This document shows positions 22,098 to 33,360 of a DNA stretch of 64,000 nucleotides, piece after piece; within the stretch, counting starts at the first letter, position 1; every line of letters starts with the position of its first letter. The DNA is from Mytilus californianus. Its lineage: Eukaryota > Mollusca > Bivalvia > Mytilida > Mytilidae. The translations under genes were made by a program, and so were the position numbers. The stretch lies in contig NW_026262701.1 in the NCBI RefSeq assembly GCF_021869535.1, positions 50,285,278 to 50,349,277 on the forward strand. The letters run 5' to 3'. The notes beneath the pieces are model-generated. The model ran no database searches and had not been told where the DNA came from. It worked only from the letters and a program-made list of their open reading frames with translations.

Positions 22098-22334
22098 CTA
22101 TTTCTTTTCGAAGAAATTTATCAATGTCATTTGAAATTGTATCGCCCCTTGATGATTTTGTACAGTACAAGAAGCACCATGAAGATATTCTTTATAATCA
22201 TAACCAAACTCTAGTAAAGCGCATATATCTCTGTCATGGTAATCCGAGAGCATAAATTTGACAAAATCAATATTCAAATGAGTATCCAATGGTATGCGAA
22301 CACCTTCATAGTTATACATATTCGAGCTAAACAT
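22098..22334 (-). pseudogene. Ngaro-like RT protein, N-terminal leader
   Basis: A frame with an ATG at 22332-22334 encodes NYEGVRIPLDTHLNIDFVKF, YHDRDICALLEFGYDY and NHQGAIQFQ. This is the conserved leader that precedes the polymerase in DIRS-group pol proteins. It is separated from the next piece by a frameshift near 22100. Confidence 0.7.
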
Positions 22335-22375
22335 TTATACGCCTAACTCGAACAATTTCAAATCAAATTAAAAAC

Positions 22376-23663
22376 CAATTGTTCAAAGAACAATTGAAGG
22401 TCTTTCCACCCATAAAGATCAATTTTGATATAGAACTATTAAAATATCATATCCAGCATCAAATGATAGCTTATTGTACACTGATTCCAAAAATATATGG
22501 TTTCTATACATTTTTTTTCTAAATAAGGGAGATACATTGTTACTTCCGGTTTGAAAAATGTCGCTTCCGTTTTTTTTATAGTTTACTTGATACTGATTCC
22601 AAAAATATATGGTTCAATATACTTTTACATTTAATAAGTACAAAAAATAGCTACTTCCGGTTTACACATGGTCACTTCCGGTTGGCTTTTTCATGGTCAA
22701 GTGGCTTGCAACGTAATGCAAAAAGTCCCATGGCTTTATCATGTATACATATGAGGTAAAAGCAAAAGTCAATATATAGAACGTCAAATTTACCAATAAC
22801 CTTGAGCTTAATTTCAAGGTCATAAACCAAGGGCTTCAAATCAAAAGACCATAGGTCTTAATTATACATGGTTAATGAGTTATATCACTATATGCCTAAT
22901 TTTTAATATAAGAGGGGAGAAAACTCCAATTTAATGTTACTGTACCCTTTCAACCAAAATTTATGTGTTACGACATGTCGCAACTTACAATTTAGTAAAA
23001 ATATGTTGTCAATATCTTATACAGTTTTTGAAAAGAATTGAAAATAAGCCAAAATCTAAATTTAAAATATGACCATGACATCTGACCTTGACCATATTTT
23101 CTTTTTTTTTGGACCAAGGACCTCAAATAAAAAGATCCTAGGTCTCTATCACTTATGGTTTACAAGATAGAAATGCATATCACTTATATCAAATGCATAA
23201 GGGGAAATAACTCTCATATGGAGTGTTCGTATGGCTTCGGTTAAAATTGAACAAATCATGCGAAGGATATAACCAGCAATTTTATTAAATAAATTTGTCG
23301 CTTTCTTATACGGTTATGGAGGAGATGCAGTCACAAGGAAAACAGTGTTCGGGGAGATAACTCCTACAAAGAAAAGTATTCGGTTACGCAGGGTGAATTT
23401 CAAAGGCGCATAAACTGTTCGATATCATATACCAAACATCTAAGCGACATCTTGCGAAACAAAATTTATACGCAAGAAATAAAAGTGGCGGAAGAAGAAA
23501 AAAAAATAATAATAATCAGAACAAATACAATAGGTCTTTCCACAGAAAAGTGGAAAGACCTAATAATCAGAACAAATACAATAGGTCTTTCCACCGAAAA
23601 GTGGAAAGACCTAATAATCAGAACAAATACAATAGGTCTTTCCACAGAAATGTGGAAAGACCT
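22376..23663. mobile_element. Candidate non-autonomous transposon with GGTCTTTCCAC ends
   Basis: aggtctttccac at 22398-22409 and gtggaaagacct at 23652-23663 are inverted. A perfect 9-bp-stem hairpin (caattgttc aaa gaacaattg) lies immediately outside the left end at 22376-22396. The interior has paired cacttccgg.tt boxes at about 22530-22690 and several aaggtca segments, and the right end is a hairpin array. No coding frame. The boundaries are a proposal; target duplications were not seen. Confidence 0.5.
23503..23663. repeat. 51-bp tandem array of perfect hairpins, three units
   Basis: Three nearly identical units, each ending with a hairpin of 12-bp stem aggtctttccac / gtggaaagacct around a short cagaaaa or cgaaaa loop. 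The units differ at only a few bases, far less than the neighbouring DNA, so the array is recent or homogenised. The open frame 23452-23733 is an accident of the 51-bp period being divisible by three. Confidence 0.85.
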
Positions 23664-24015
23664 AATAATAAAGGAACAACATACTAATGTGAGTAGACTT
23701 CACTCACTTACAAATTTATATATAATTCTTTAACCTTGGCTTTCCAGTCAAATAAGCAGACGAATTTCAGCCGAGTAATTACTGGTTTTTAAATTATAAA
23801 AACAAACCCATTAACTTTTATTTTGGTGGATAATTTCTAATCATATGAGGTGCTCTTTCATTGGAGGAAGATTAGTTTTACAGTTACAGTTACTGGAATT
23901 TTTCAATATTCTTTTAGATTTTTTCCCCAATATTTTCAGGCAGAGTATTAAATATTTTTTGTTGATATTGTATTTTCTTTGGTTTGCCATTTTTTTTTTT
24001 ATTATTTATATAATT
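23664..24015. other. AT-rich stretch without a gene
   Basis: Nothing recognised beyond T-runs. Confidence 0.5.
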
Positions 24016-24235
24016 CAAAATAATTCTATCTCATTAAAAGAGAGACGAAAGATACCAAAGAGACATTCAAACTCATAAGTCGAAAATAAGCTGACAACGC
24101 CATGGCGAAAAAAAGACCAAAAGACAAACAACAGTATACAAAACACAACATATAAAACTAAAGATTGAGCAACACGAACCCCACCAAAATCCAGGGATGA
24201 TCTCATGTGCTCCGAAAGGGTAAGCATAACCTATA
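24016..24235 (-). mobile_element. Dispersed repeat family C, truncated
   Basis: Reverse complement of the 38400-38600 copy. Shared blocks: gagagacgaaagatacc, gacattcaaactcataa, gacaacgccatggc, cacgaaccccaccaaaa and atgatctca.gtgctccg. Its left end lies at aaaagagagacg, the position where the other copy ends cgtccctctttt. Confidence 0.75.
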
Positions 24236-25585
24236 TATCAAAGTTAATTTTAAGTTATCATTGGGATTTTTAAAAATCTATTTCCTATTTTATTTTTTCA
24301 ATTTTTGTTTCATTTATAACATTGCCCACATTTGTCTTTTTGAATTATTTCGGGTCATGATATGATTTTGTACAAGCTATATCTAAAATATTGTGTAAAA
24401 TATCTGTTACCTTTCCTACCGCAACCTTTCCACCCTTTTGTGTCTCACTGATATTTTTTAACTCATTGTTCAGTATTTTATCTCGTATATGTTATCAGCA
24501 GCTAAGGCATTCATAAATAGAAGACGCGAGGGTACCCAATTTGCACCTATTTTGACAGTTTTTTCATCTTCATTTATTTAAGAAACAGACAAAAGTTCCA
24601 TTATATGTTTATTTCGTAAATGTATCCTTATTTACTATATGGTTCAACAAGTTTCATTTTGAATCCATACTGAAAAAATGGGTTTGAATCGACTACAAAT
24701 CGATCCAAAATTCTCTGAGGAATGCCTGAATACCATTTGACTGAGGGTTTTTTTCTCCACTTTTTTTTAACATTATGACAAAAGTCCATGCTTGTTGAGC
24801 ATTTTGTATGAAATGATTGTCTGTGATATATTTTGATTTCTCAATTTTAAAAGTCGGCTTTTTGTAGACATCGCATGCAACATTTCCGTAAATTTTACTA
24901 TTTTCACTGGAGACTTCTTTTGTTGATACTAGTATATAATGTGACCATTTTGTGTATCTTTAAGAATATTTGTCTGTGTTGAAAGACGTGCATAATTATA
25001 AATGCTTAAAATACGAACTGTTTAGTCTCTTAAGAAAAGAAAAACAAATAAGATATCCGTCACTTTTATGCAAAAAGGATGCAAATTGGGTAATGTTACG
25101 TTATATGTATGAGACAGTCCATGCAACAAATGATTTTACACTTGCTTAAGTATAAAAATTCAGGTATTTCTACGTCTTTTTCTGATTTAACTGACAAATT
25201 CGGGACAGAATTGAGCGTTTTATGAATGTTTGCATTATACCAATTTTTACGAATAAAATCGTTTTAAAAAAATATTTTAACGAACTTTAACAACGTGTCT
25301 TGTAAAGCTTATCAAAAACACGTTTTGTAACTTTTCGCATGAAGTGGCTCATATTATTTTCGATGTGTCAAAAAAAATAATGAATTACTGCAAAAAATAG
25401 AAAATAGAAAATACTCATAATACTTTATATTATAATTTACTGCGAATTTTGAAAATAAAATTGCTTAGCAACAAGAATTATTCCCTTAGCAACCATACAC
25501 CAATCAGCAAAAGTCCATAATCCAAACAATTTAGCAACGATTTGTAGTTTCGAATGGATTCGTCATCATTCAAAACATGTATATA
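24236..25585. other. AT-rich stretch without a gene
   Basis: Long T-runs and short A-runs; no repeat family or coding frame recognised. Confidence 0.5.
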
Positions 25586-25589
25586 TTTA

Positions 25590-26062
25590 CATTGTATCAT
25601 AGATCAAATTTATTTGTTCAGTGTATGTTCACTGGTGTTAATATGTCTTTTGATTGAGTTAAGCCATTTCAATTGATATTTTATAGTGTGTCTTTCTATG
25701 TTGTGATGTTACACTATTGTTTCAGATAAGGGTGAATGTTTGGTACCATTAAAACGTTTAAACCCGCTGCAATTGTTTGCATCTGTCCTAAGTCAGGAAT
25801 CTGATGTTAAGTAGTTGTCGTTTGTTGATGTGGTTCATAAGTGTTACTCGTTTCTCGTTTTCTTATAAAGATTAGACCGTTGGTTTTCCCGTGTGTATGC
25901 TTTTACACTAGTAATTTTTGGGGCCCTTTATAGCTTGCTGTTCGGTGTGAGCCAAGGCTCCGTGTTGAATATCGTACTTTGACCTATAATGGTTTACTTT
26001 TATAAATTTTGACTTGGATGGAGAGTTGTCTCATTGGCACTCATACCACATCTTCTTATATC
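25590..26062 (+). mobile_element. Dispersed repeat family B
   Basis: Ordered landmarks: gtgttacactattgtttcagataa, cccgctgcaattgtttgcatctgtcctaagtcagga, gccaaggctccgtgttgaa, and the 3' end ggagagttgtctcattggcactcataccacatcttctt. Fragments of the same end occur inverted at 29441-29515 and 33728-33795, and a diverged full copy lies at 60595-60990. It is very common in mussel DNA as I remember it. No open frame; a non-LTR or Penelope-like tail is plausible. Confidence 0.75.
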
Positions 26063-26439
26063 TATATAGTTTGCAAAAAAACACATTCAGTTTTAAAAAA
26101 GTTACTATACCATGAAATTGCTCGATATTTTGACCGATATCGCCTATATAAGCCAGTCCATGCAAAAAGGTATAAAAACGAAAAATTAACGAAATTCTCA
26201 AAAGTGTGCATAATTATTGGTAGCAGACTTGTGATCAATAAAACACCGTTACTTTTCCTCATACGATTTAGCTGTATTAGCTATACACGCGTTTCAGTGC
26301 TTACTTCCCCCTTCTTTCTTTAAGATTATTTCAAATATTTTATATTCATTTGTCAATGTAAAGTTAAAGTATCGTAACTTGCCTTTATTATGGAACGCCA
26401 CAGCTGCCCTATGATTACGATAATCATATCATTAAGGGT

Positions 26440-26800
26440 TGAGATATAACATGAAGCAAATCTTCTATACTATTACGACATTTGACTATACTACTCTGTC
26501 AATTTGCTATATCACTAAGATAAATTTATATACTATAAAGACGTTTTGATATAACATGGAGCTACCTTTTCATACTATTCTGTCATTTTTACTTTGTCAT
26601 GAAGACATTCTTTTATACTATGAAGACATCTTGATATAACATGGAACTACCTTTTCATACTTTTCTGTCATTTTACTTTGTCATGAAGACATTCTTTTAC
26701 TCTACGAAGACATCTTGATATAACATGGAGCTACCTTTTCATACTATTTTGACATTTTACTATACTATTATGCGATATTGCTATATTATAAAGATACATT
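26440..26800. repeat. 85-bp tandem array, left part
   Basis: gatataacatgga recurs at 26548, 26633 and 26717, with a diverged unit at 26442. Units contain ccttttcatact.ttctgtcattt and gtcatgaagacattctttta. The array is interrupted at about 26800 and resumes at 28301. Confidence 0.8.
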
Positions 26801-26807
26801 TAATATT

Positions 26808-28300
26808 ATAATAAAATTGAGAATGGAAATGGGGAATATGTCAAAGATACAACTACCCGACCAAAGAGCAGACAACAGCCGAAGGCCACCAATGGGTCTT
26901 CAATGCAGCGAGAAAATCCTGCACCCGGAGGTGGTCCTCAGCTGGCCCCTAAATAAAATTGTGTGCTAGTTCAGTGAAAATGGACGTCATACTAAACTCC
27001 AAAACATATAAATGAACTAAAATTAGAAAAAATACAAGACTAACAAAGGCCAGAGGCTCCTGACTTGGGACAGGCGCAAAAATGCGGCGGGGTTAAACAT
27101 GTTTTGTGAGATCTCAACCCTCCCCCTATTCCTCTAGCCAATGTAGAAAAAAGAAACACATACCAATACGCACAGTAAAACTCAGTTTAAAAGAAGTCCG
27201 AGTCCGATGTCAGAATAGGTAACAAAAGAAACTAAGCAAAATGACAATGATACATAAATGAACAAAGGACTACTAGCAGTTACTGACATGCCAGCTCCAG
27301 ACCTCAATTAAACTGATTGAAAGATTATGTCTTCGTCATATGAAAATCAAGTACAATCCCTCCCGTTAGGGGTTTAGTATCATACCATCATAAAATATGT
27401 GAGAAGAACATAACCCGTATAATGCCAACAACTGGTTTTAGAATAAATGTGTTTATTTCCGATGCAAAGACCCTATGAGTGAATCAATATTAATACCAAA
27501 ATATGCAATCCTTAATGACTTGACAACAGTATCGTAACAATATCCTTTCCGAATAAGTCTGTTTAAAGGTTTGGTTAGCTTTTGAGGTGAATGCCGACAT
27601 TTTTGTGCTTTGTATAGAATATTACCATAAAATATTGGATGTGAAATACCTGAACGTATAAGATGTCTGCATGTGGATTTATATTTACGAATGATGTCCT
27701 TGTACCGATGATAAAATTTAGTAAATGTTTTGACTAGTTTGTGAAATCGAAAACCCTGGTGTAATAATTTTTCAGTAATACAGAGATTTCTTTCGTTGAA
27801 ATCAAATACGTTGTTACATACACGAGCGAATCGAACAAGTTGAGATATATAAACACCATAAGATGGCGACAAGTGAACGTCACCATCTAAAAATTGATAA
27901 TTAACAATAGGAAATGAAAAATCATCTCTTTTATCATAAATTTTGGTATTAAGCTTCCCGTTAAAGATAAAGATATCAAGATCCAGGAAAGGGCAGTGTT
28001 TATTGTTAGTATTAGCTTTATTTCAAGTCAGTTCGGCAGGATAAATCTCTTTAGTGTACATACTGAAGTCGTCATTATTGAGAGATAATATATCATCTAA
28101 ATATCTAAAATCTAAATATCTAAAAGTGTTATTACATTTTTTGAATCATATGTTGTTTCGATGGGTCTTTGCTGATTTTAGTCATAAATTGTAACTCATA
28201 ACAATACAGAAACAGGTCCGCAATAAGTGGTGCACAGTTAATCCCCATGGGAATTCCGATAACCTGACGATATACGGAATCTCCAAAACGAACAAAAATG
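26808..28300 (-). mobile_element. 5'-truncated family A retroelement inserted in the 85-bp array
   Basis: On the minus strand a partial reverse transcriptase (28300 to 27453) is followed by about 640 bp of untranslated tail ending ccatttccattctcaatttta near 26812. The tail is the same sequence as the family A fragments at 13735 and 44392, which ties those fragments to this retroelement. The 5' end is cut inside the RT, as usual for retroposons copied by target-primed reverse transcription. Confidence 0.8.
27453..28300 (-). pseudogene. Penelope-like reverse transcriptase, C-terminal half, decayed
   Basis: Readable blocks on the minus strand are VYRQVIGIPMGINCAPLIAD followed by LFLYCYE (RT motif B region), then FRYLDD and ILSLNN (active site), then CPFLDLDIFIFNGKLNTKIY and DKRDDFSFPIVNYQF, and an intact 139-codon stretch (27453-27872) starting SPSYGVYISQLVRFARV. 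A 12-bp duplication (agatatttagat) doubles the FRYLD segment just before the active site. There is a frameshift after IQKM and a TGA after PAELT. The thumb and C-terminal region are present, but I saw no GIY-YIG endonuclease. I place it with Penelope-like or related single-copy-type RTs from memory; RT identity is secure, the family less so. Confidence 0.75.
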
Positions 28301-28500
28301 TTATACTATACAATCATCTCGATATAACATGGAGCAACTTTTTCATATTATTCTGTCATATTACTATCTTACGAAGACGTATTTCAATATCGAGCTACCA
28401 ATTTCTTATACCACGAGGTGTCATTTATATACCAGTAGACTATTTGATTACACTACAAGACCATTTCATCGTATTATCAGAAGACAATTCTATAAATAGC
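28301..28500. repeat. 85-bp tandem array, right part
   Basis: ttatactat..aatcatctcgatataacatgg resumes the phase of the array at 26440-26800, followed by ttctgtcatattac and acgaagacg. Units become increasingly diverged to the right. Confidence 0.7.
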
Positions 28501-28572
28501 GGTGAAAATATTATATTTCATATTTTTCATTTTTTTTTATTCTGTGTTTTCAGTAAGTTCCAGTATGGCCAT

Positions 28573-29314
28573 ATCAAGTTAATTTGTAGATGATCATCCA
28601 CCTGTTTTAAGCAAGTGGGGCGGGTGGGAAAATTTTTAACAATCTCTAGGAAATTTACATTATTTCTCCAAAATACAAATTAAAAAACAAGAATGTGTCC
28701 ATAGTACACGGATGCCTCACTCGCACTATCATTTTCTATGTTCAGTGGACCATGAAATTAGGGTCAAAACTCTAATTTGAAAATTAAAATTAGAAAGGCA
28801 TATCATAGGGAACATGTGTACTAAATTTCAAGTTGATTGGACTTCAACTTCATCAAAAACTACCTTGACCAAAAACTTTAACCTGAAGTGACCAAAAACT
28901 TTAACCCGAAGCGGGACAGACGGACGAACGGACGCACAGACCGAAAAACATAATGCCCCTAGGTTGGGGCATAAACATTTTTGAAATTTTCAATTTTTGT
29001 GGTTTCCGTGCTCTAACTTTAGTTTGCCTTGGCCGATTATTTGAAACTTATACACAATGCTTATTACCACAATATACAGATCAAGTTCGAATTTGGGTAT
29101 TGTAACTGTTACTGTTCAAGAGTTATGCCATTTAGAAATTATGTGGAAGTGGGGGCATCTGTGGTCCATGAACACTTTCTTCAATTTTTTAATTTGTATT
29201 TGGAGAAATAATGTAAATTTCCTAGAGATTGATAAGAATTAAAAATTAATAGAATTCTCCCAACCACTCCACTTGCTTAAAACAGGTGGATGATCATTTA
29301 CAAATTAACTTGAT
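28573..29314. mobile_element. Foldback element, 742 bp, with long inverted ends
   Basis: The left arm starts atcaagttaatttgtaga at 28573 and the right arm ends tacaaattaacttgat at 29314. Pairing continues inward through gatgatcatccacctgtttt and the complement of the taatgtaaatttcctagag block, about 115 bp in all. A second inverted pair lies inside: gaatgtgtccatagtacacg near 28691 and catctgtggtccatgaacac near 29154. The interior includes acagacggacgaacggacg and a cccctaggttgggg palindrome at about 28953-28970. Open frames at 29029-29242 are not genes. Confidence 0.75.
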
Positions 29315-29440
29315 GTGGGTTTATATTCGTATCACTTTATCGTGTTCTCATCCTGAATATGTATCTAATTTGCCACTGGACGTTTAACAACCATCCATCC
29401 ATCTATTTGATATGCGCGGACACGAGGACATTAAAAAAAT

Positions 29441-29515
29441 AAGAAGATGTGGTATGATTGCCAATGAGACAACTCTCTACCGAAGACCGAATGACGTAGA
29501 AGACAAGCATATATA
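29441..29515 (-). repeat. Family B 3'-end fragment
   Basis: aagaagatgtggtatgattg ccaatgagacaactct is the inverse of the family B end at 26025-26060. It stops 90 bp before the C1q exon. Confidence 0.75.
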
Positions 29516-29605
29516 ATAATGCTTTGTATTAGATACTTATGGATAGTTTAAGGGTACATATTACTATTAATCAAAGTTTTACTGATTGGCATTTTATATC
29601 TTTAG

Positions 29606-29991
29606 TTGCAGTGACAGCATGTGTAGAATCCAGCAGAACTTTTTCATCAGGTGCAGTAGTGCCGTTCACAGAGATATTTACAGTGAATGGCCTTAGTAGT
29701 TCAGAACTGTCGACTTTCAAAAGCGGAGGCAAATTTAGATGCACAAAGCCAGGTCTATACTTTATATCAACACACCTAACTACATCAACTGACAATGGAG
29801 TTGCAGATTTATACAAGAATAATAGGAGCTTGTCACAATTCTATTTTTCATTGAACGGACACTGGCAGACGAACGGTGTAGTTGTTCTGCAAAATCTTTC
29901 AGTAAATGATCTTGTTTATGTAAAACTCACAAGCGACATGGAAGTATTGAGCAGTCATGAGTCATGCTTTTCTCTATTTCAAGTGATGTAA
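29606..29991 (+). CDS. C1q-domain protein, terminal exon
   Basis: Encodes about 128 residues that form a single C1q (TNF-like jelly-roll) domain, the secreted pattern-recognition module of bivalve C1q-domain proteins. Visible signatures are the AVTACVESSRTFSSG opening with PFTEIFTVNG, the core GGKFRCTKPGLYFISTHL, then NGVVVLQNLSVNDLVYVKL, and the closing CFSLFQV before the TAA at 29989-29991. The exon most likely starts at 29606 behind a splice acceptor (attttatatctttag), which would be a phase-1 junction. An in-frame ATG at 29539 would add 22 residues with no signal-peptide character, so an upstream exon with the secretion signal is expected but was not found. The frame is intact. A single-exon pseudogene is the alternative. 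Confidence 0.8.
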
Positions 29992-30600
29992 ATGATAATG
30001 AAAATATCACGCACTTTACCACTTCATTTATTAGAGCATAAATACATCAGGTTAAAATTCAAATTTTGTTTGAATTATAAAAGGTTATGAACAGAACATA
30101 CACTGTTAATTTTGATTCCCCTTCACAACATATATATGTTTGCATATGTTATATCACTAAAATATTCATTTATGCAACGGACTTTTATTATAGTTCCTTT
30201 AAGAAGTTCATTGTATATTCACTTAAATCTAATTTCCTACATATTGGTTGCCGTAGTTCTAAATTTACGCTTTTTCATTAGTCATCAAAAATTTAAAATA
30301 GATTCATTTTTAATATTTCTTTTAATTTCTGCATTTTACTGATAAAGGATTAATTTTTTTGACATTTAGTATATCCTGATATTATACAAAGGGAACTTTG
30401 TGGCACAAACCAAACAACAAAACATTTATGACACTTTACATTATCATCACCAAGCAGATTTTAACTACATCCATGAGCAAAATGAGCTACATGTTACTAA
30501 ACTTACTTGGGACAATATGTGATCCTTCCTGTAACTTTACTTTCTTTGGCTCTTCCTGTAACTTTATTTTCTTTGACTTTGCTGAAAAACGCAAATTGGA
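29992..30600. other. 3' flank of the C1q exon
   Basis: No canonical aataaa directly after the stop; the nearest candidate is cataaat at about 30037. Nothing else was recognised except small duplications (tcttcctgtaacttta.tttctttg) at 30525-30580. Confidence 0.45.
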
Positions 30601-30604
30601 CATA

Positions 30605-32055
30605 TAGTTGTGTCATAGATATAATAGCCATAGATAAAGTACTCAGAATATATCACACTGAGCCCCATGTAGTTTCCTTTGAAATATCAAACGCACGGCA
30701 CGGCGCGAAGTGGCCTGTGATGTAGATGATATCTGCCGACATCCTCCCAATAGACTAATTTCGTATCATAATTATATTTAAATTATCGGGCACGCGTCTT
30801 ATCAGCTGATAATTATTATGCGTTACCTGTCTCAAGTAAAAATATGCCGTGAGGCGGTAGCAATGAAAAGCGTCTGGTTGTAAAAATTGTTCGGATTGTA
30901 ATTTATTTGGAGAAAATCGGTCAACAAATAAAAAGGTTATGCTGTTGTTGAAATAATAAAATAGAGAAATTATGGAAAATGGACTTAACAGGCACGTAAA
31001 ATTAAATTGCCATAGCACTTGCATCGGTTGCACTCGGGAAATAAGACCTGTATGATTGACAAGAGGAGACATATCAACTACTGATGGTATACGTGGTTAA
31101 GAGGTCGAACCTGGTCGAATTTTTCTATGGCGAGTTAAAGACAATTCTTTTTTATCGAGATTCAAAACAGTATAATCACATTTTAGACCAGAAAAACGAA
31201 ATTATTATATTTTAAAACACAAAAAAAGTGTTGAAACTTTCTGTCGTAACGGTAACACGAAGTTTTTGAAAAATAAAAAGAAAAAAAATAAATACATTAT
31301 AAATTTTAAAACGCCGTCTGGTGAAGAAAACGTAAGTGGTGGACATACTGAATACATTAAATAATTGGGAAATAGCACAATTATCATGTCTCTGATTTTT
31401 TTCCTTTTATATATATAATACTTTTCCGCTTACATTTTTGTTGTTGCTTGTTTTGCAATTAAATAGCGGATGGTTTAATCTGATTGTCGATTTCATTTTT
31501 GAAGTAAACAATATATATCCTTCTTAGAATTGTGTTAGGGGTGTTATTCGTACTATAAATACGCCGGGCTATATAACCCTCCGTAAGTCTGCCCGTTTAG
31601 TTGTCAACGTACTTTTTGTGTACTTCATTTTTATAACTTCTTTGGTTTGGTATGAAACTAGTTGTGTATTTTCTGTTACTGTGATTTATTATATGATCGT
31701 TGATTTCACAACGTTCGCTGGAAAATATTTGATGAATATTCAGGACTTATAAGAACAATGTAATTATACATCGATCACCTTGACTTGTATTTTAAGCACG
31801 TATATAAACATTCCAAAAAAAATGATGTACCGGAAGATAACGATAACTACCGAACTTGTCCGAAGAATGACATATTACTCTCCCGATTCACAATTTATTA
31901 GATATCGATAGACGGCAATTGCCAATGAAGGCTAATTAACACCAAGCGTGACATGTATATAATAAGAGGGTGATAAAATTTCGGCAAATATCATCTGCTT
32001 TTGATGTGGGTTCAGTACTTTATCTATGGCTATTATATCTATGGTTGTGTCAATG
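30605..32055. mobile_element. Inverted-repeat-bounded segment, 1.45 kb
   Basis: gtcatagatataatagccatagataaagtact at 30613 pairs with cagtactttatctatggct at 32013 and the following attatatctatgg. A further pair is agatgatatctgccga (30726) and tcggcaaatatcatctgc (31982). This suggests a transposon with imperfect terminal repeats of about 100 bp. No transposase frame was seen inside. Confidence 0.55.
31554..31561 (+). promoter_or_regulatory. TATA-box-like site
   Basis: tataaata sits in a locally GC-richer setting (cgccgggctatataaccctccg). A ttagttgtc that could act as an initiator lies about 35-40 bp downstream. It is inside the 1.45-kb inverted-repeat segment, so it may be a promoter relic of an element. 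No transcript or frame follows. Confidence 0.25.
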
Positions 32056-33360
32056 TGATTATCATTACTAATTAAACTTAAATATTTACGACTGTCAAAG
32101 TCACCAAAAATATAATGTTATTCCTGGACAATATTATTTATGACATGTGATATTTATCAATTAAAATAAAATAAAACAGAAATAAAAATAAAAATTGTAT
32201 CTTAAGTTGTATTAAATATATATATAACATATTTATATTATGATTTCATATTTTTATATCCAACTTCAACAGTAAACAATTTCTTTATCTTATTACCATT
32301 TCTGTCATCTCATCAAAAAGGACAAAAAATCACTTCAAATTTAATTAAAGTAATCTTTGCAAGTACAGAAATTAATAATGAATAATAGTAATAGAGTTTA
32401 CGTTGTTAGATGATATTTTTTAATTTTCCATTTTGTTATAACTTAATAATAATTGTACATGTGGTCACCGAAGCCAAGGTATAAGATAACCTTTAAATTC
32501 ACAGCTTTTTTTAATTAAAAGTTGATAATGTCCTTTTTAAAAAAAACGTTGTTTACTGAGAATATTTTTCATGCCAGAAATTGTGGGGTCGGATGTTACA
32601 CTTATTGGTAGCAGACATGAGACACCATTACTTTGCTCCACATGATTATTGTGCAAGCTGTACACAAAATTTTAAATTGAAAAACACAGGATGAAAAATT
32701 GTTGCATTTTCCCTAGCATTTCACTGTTCTATTATTTTTTTATTGTACGCATAGGTATAAAATGATGAAAATTGTGGACATTTTCTCTCCATTGTGTCCA
32801 ATTTTTTTAAATTTTTTTTTGGAACATACAATAAATAATTTAACACTTGCTAAATTTAGAAAATCCAGACATTTTTGCGTCATTTACATTTTAAGTAAAA
32901 AATTCAGCACAATATTGACTATTTTTAAAATGAATATACATGTAACACAAATTTTTAAGGGATTGTTTACAAAAATATTTTACCAAGATTTAACATGTGA
33001 CCCCTAAAATTTATCAAAAATAACTGTAACTTTTTTGCATGGATTTAAACATATTTTTATACACGAAACTAGTCAAAATACACTGTATAAATATTTGTGA
33101 CATTTGTAATGCTGATCATGTGTTTCCAGAGAATATCATATAATGCAGTAAAAGAATAATGGTTTATGGAATTTGTACCATAAAAATAATGCACATAAAA
33201 CTAAGGCAAAAAATTGAATAATCACCTTCAAATCATCGGTATCAATTTCTGGAGTTGCTGGACCATCTCCAGTCATTGAGGTTTTCCTTCTTCATTTTGA
33301 CTCCTTTTTCCTCGCGTCATTCTGTAAGTCGAGCCATTTTTTTTACTTAAGTTACACTTC
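32056..33360. other. AT-rich stretch without a gene
   Basis: No frame with family resemblance and no clear repeat. The 81-codon frame at 32762-33007 is low-complexity. Confidence 0.5.

Larger units (their letters stand above)
19333..22334 (-). mobile_element. Decayed Ngaro/DIRS-like tyrosine-recombinase retrotransposon
   Basis: On the minus strand the order is reverse transcriptase, RNase H, tyrosine recombinase, SGNH hydrolase. This gene order with a hydrolase is known from Ngaro-type DIRS elements. The coding part is broken into at least five pieces by frameshifts, a TA microsatellite and an internal deletion, so this copy is inactive. No gag-like frame was found upstream of 22334, where a different repeat element begins near 22376, so the 5' part is probably lost. 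Confidence 0.85.

Noticed and set aside
23452-23733. Repeat protein with three RTNTIGLSTEKWKDLI units
   Set aside because: It is the 51-bp hairpin array in frame; a hairpin must code such mirrored words by itself, and there is no reliable start.
29571-29816. Minus-strand frame opposite the C1q exon
   Set aside because: Antisense shadow; the plus strand has clear C1q signatures.
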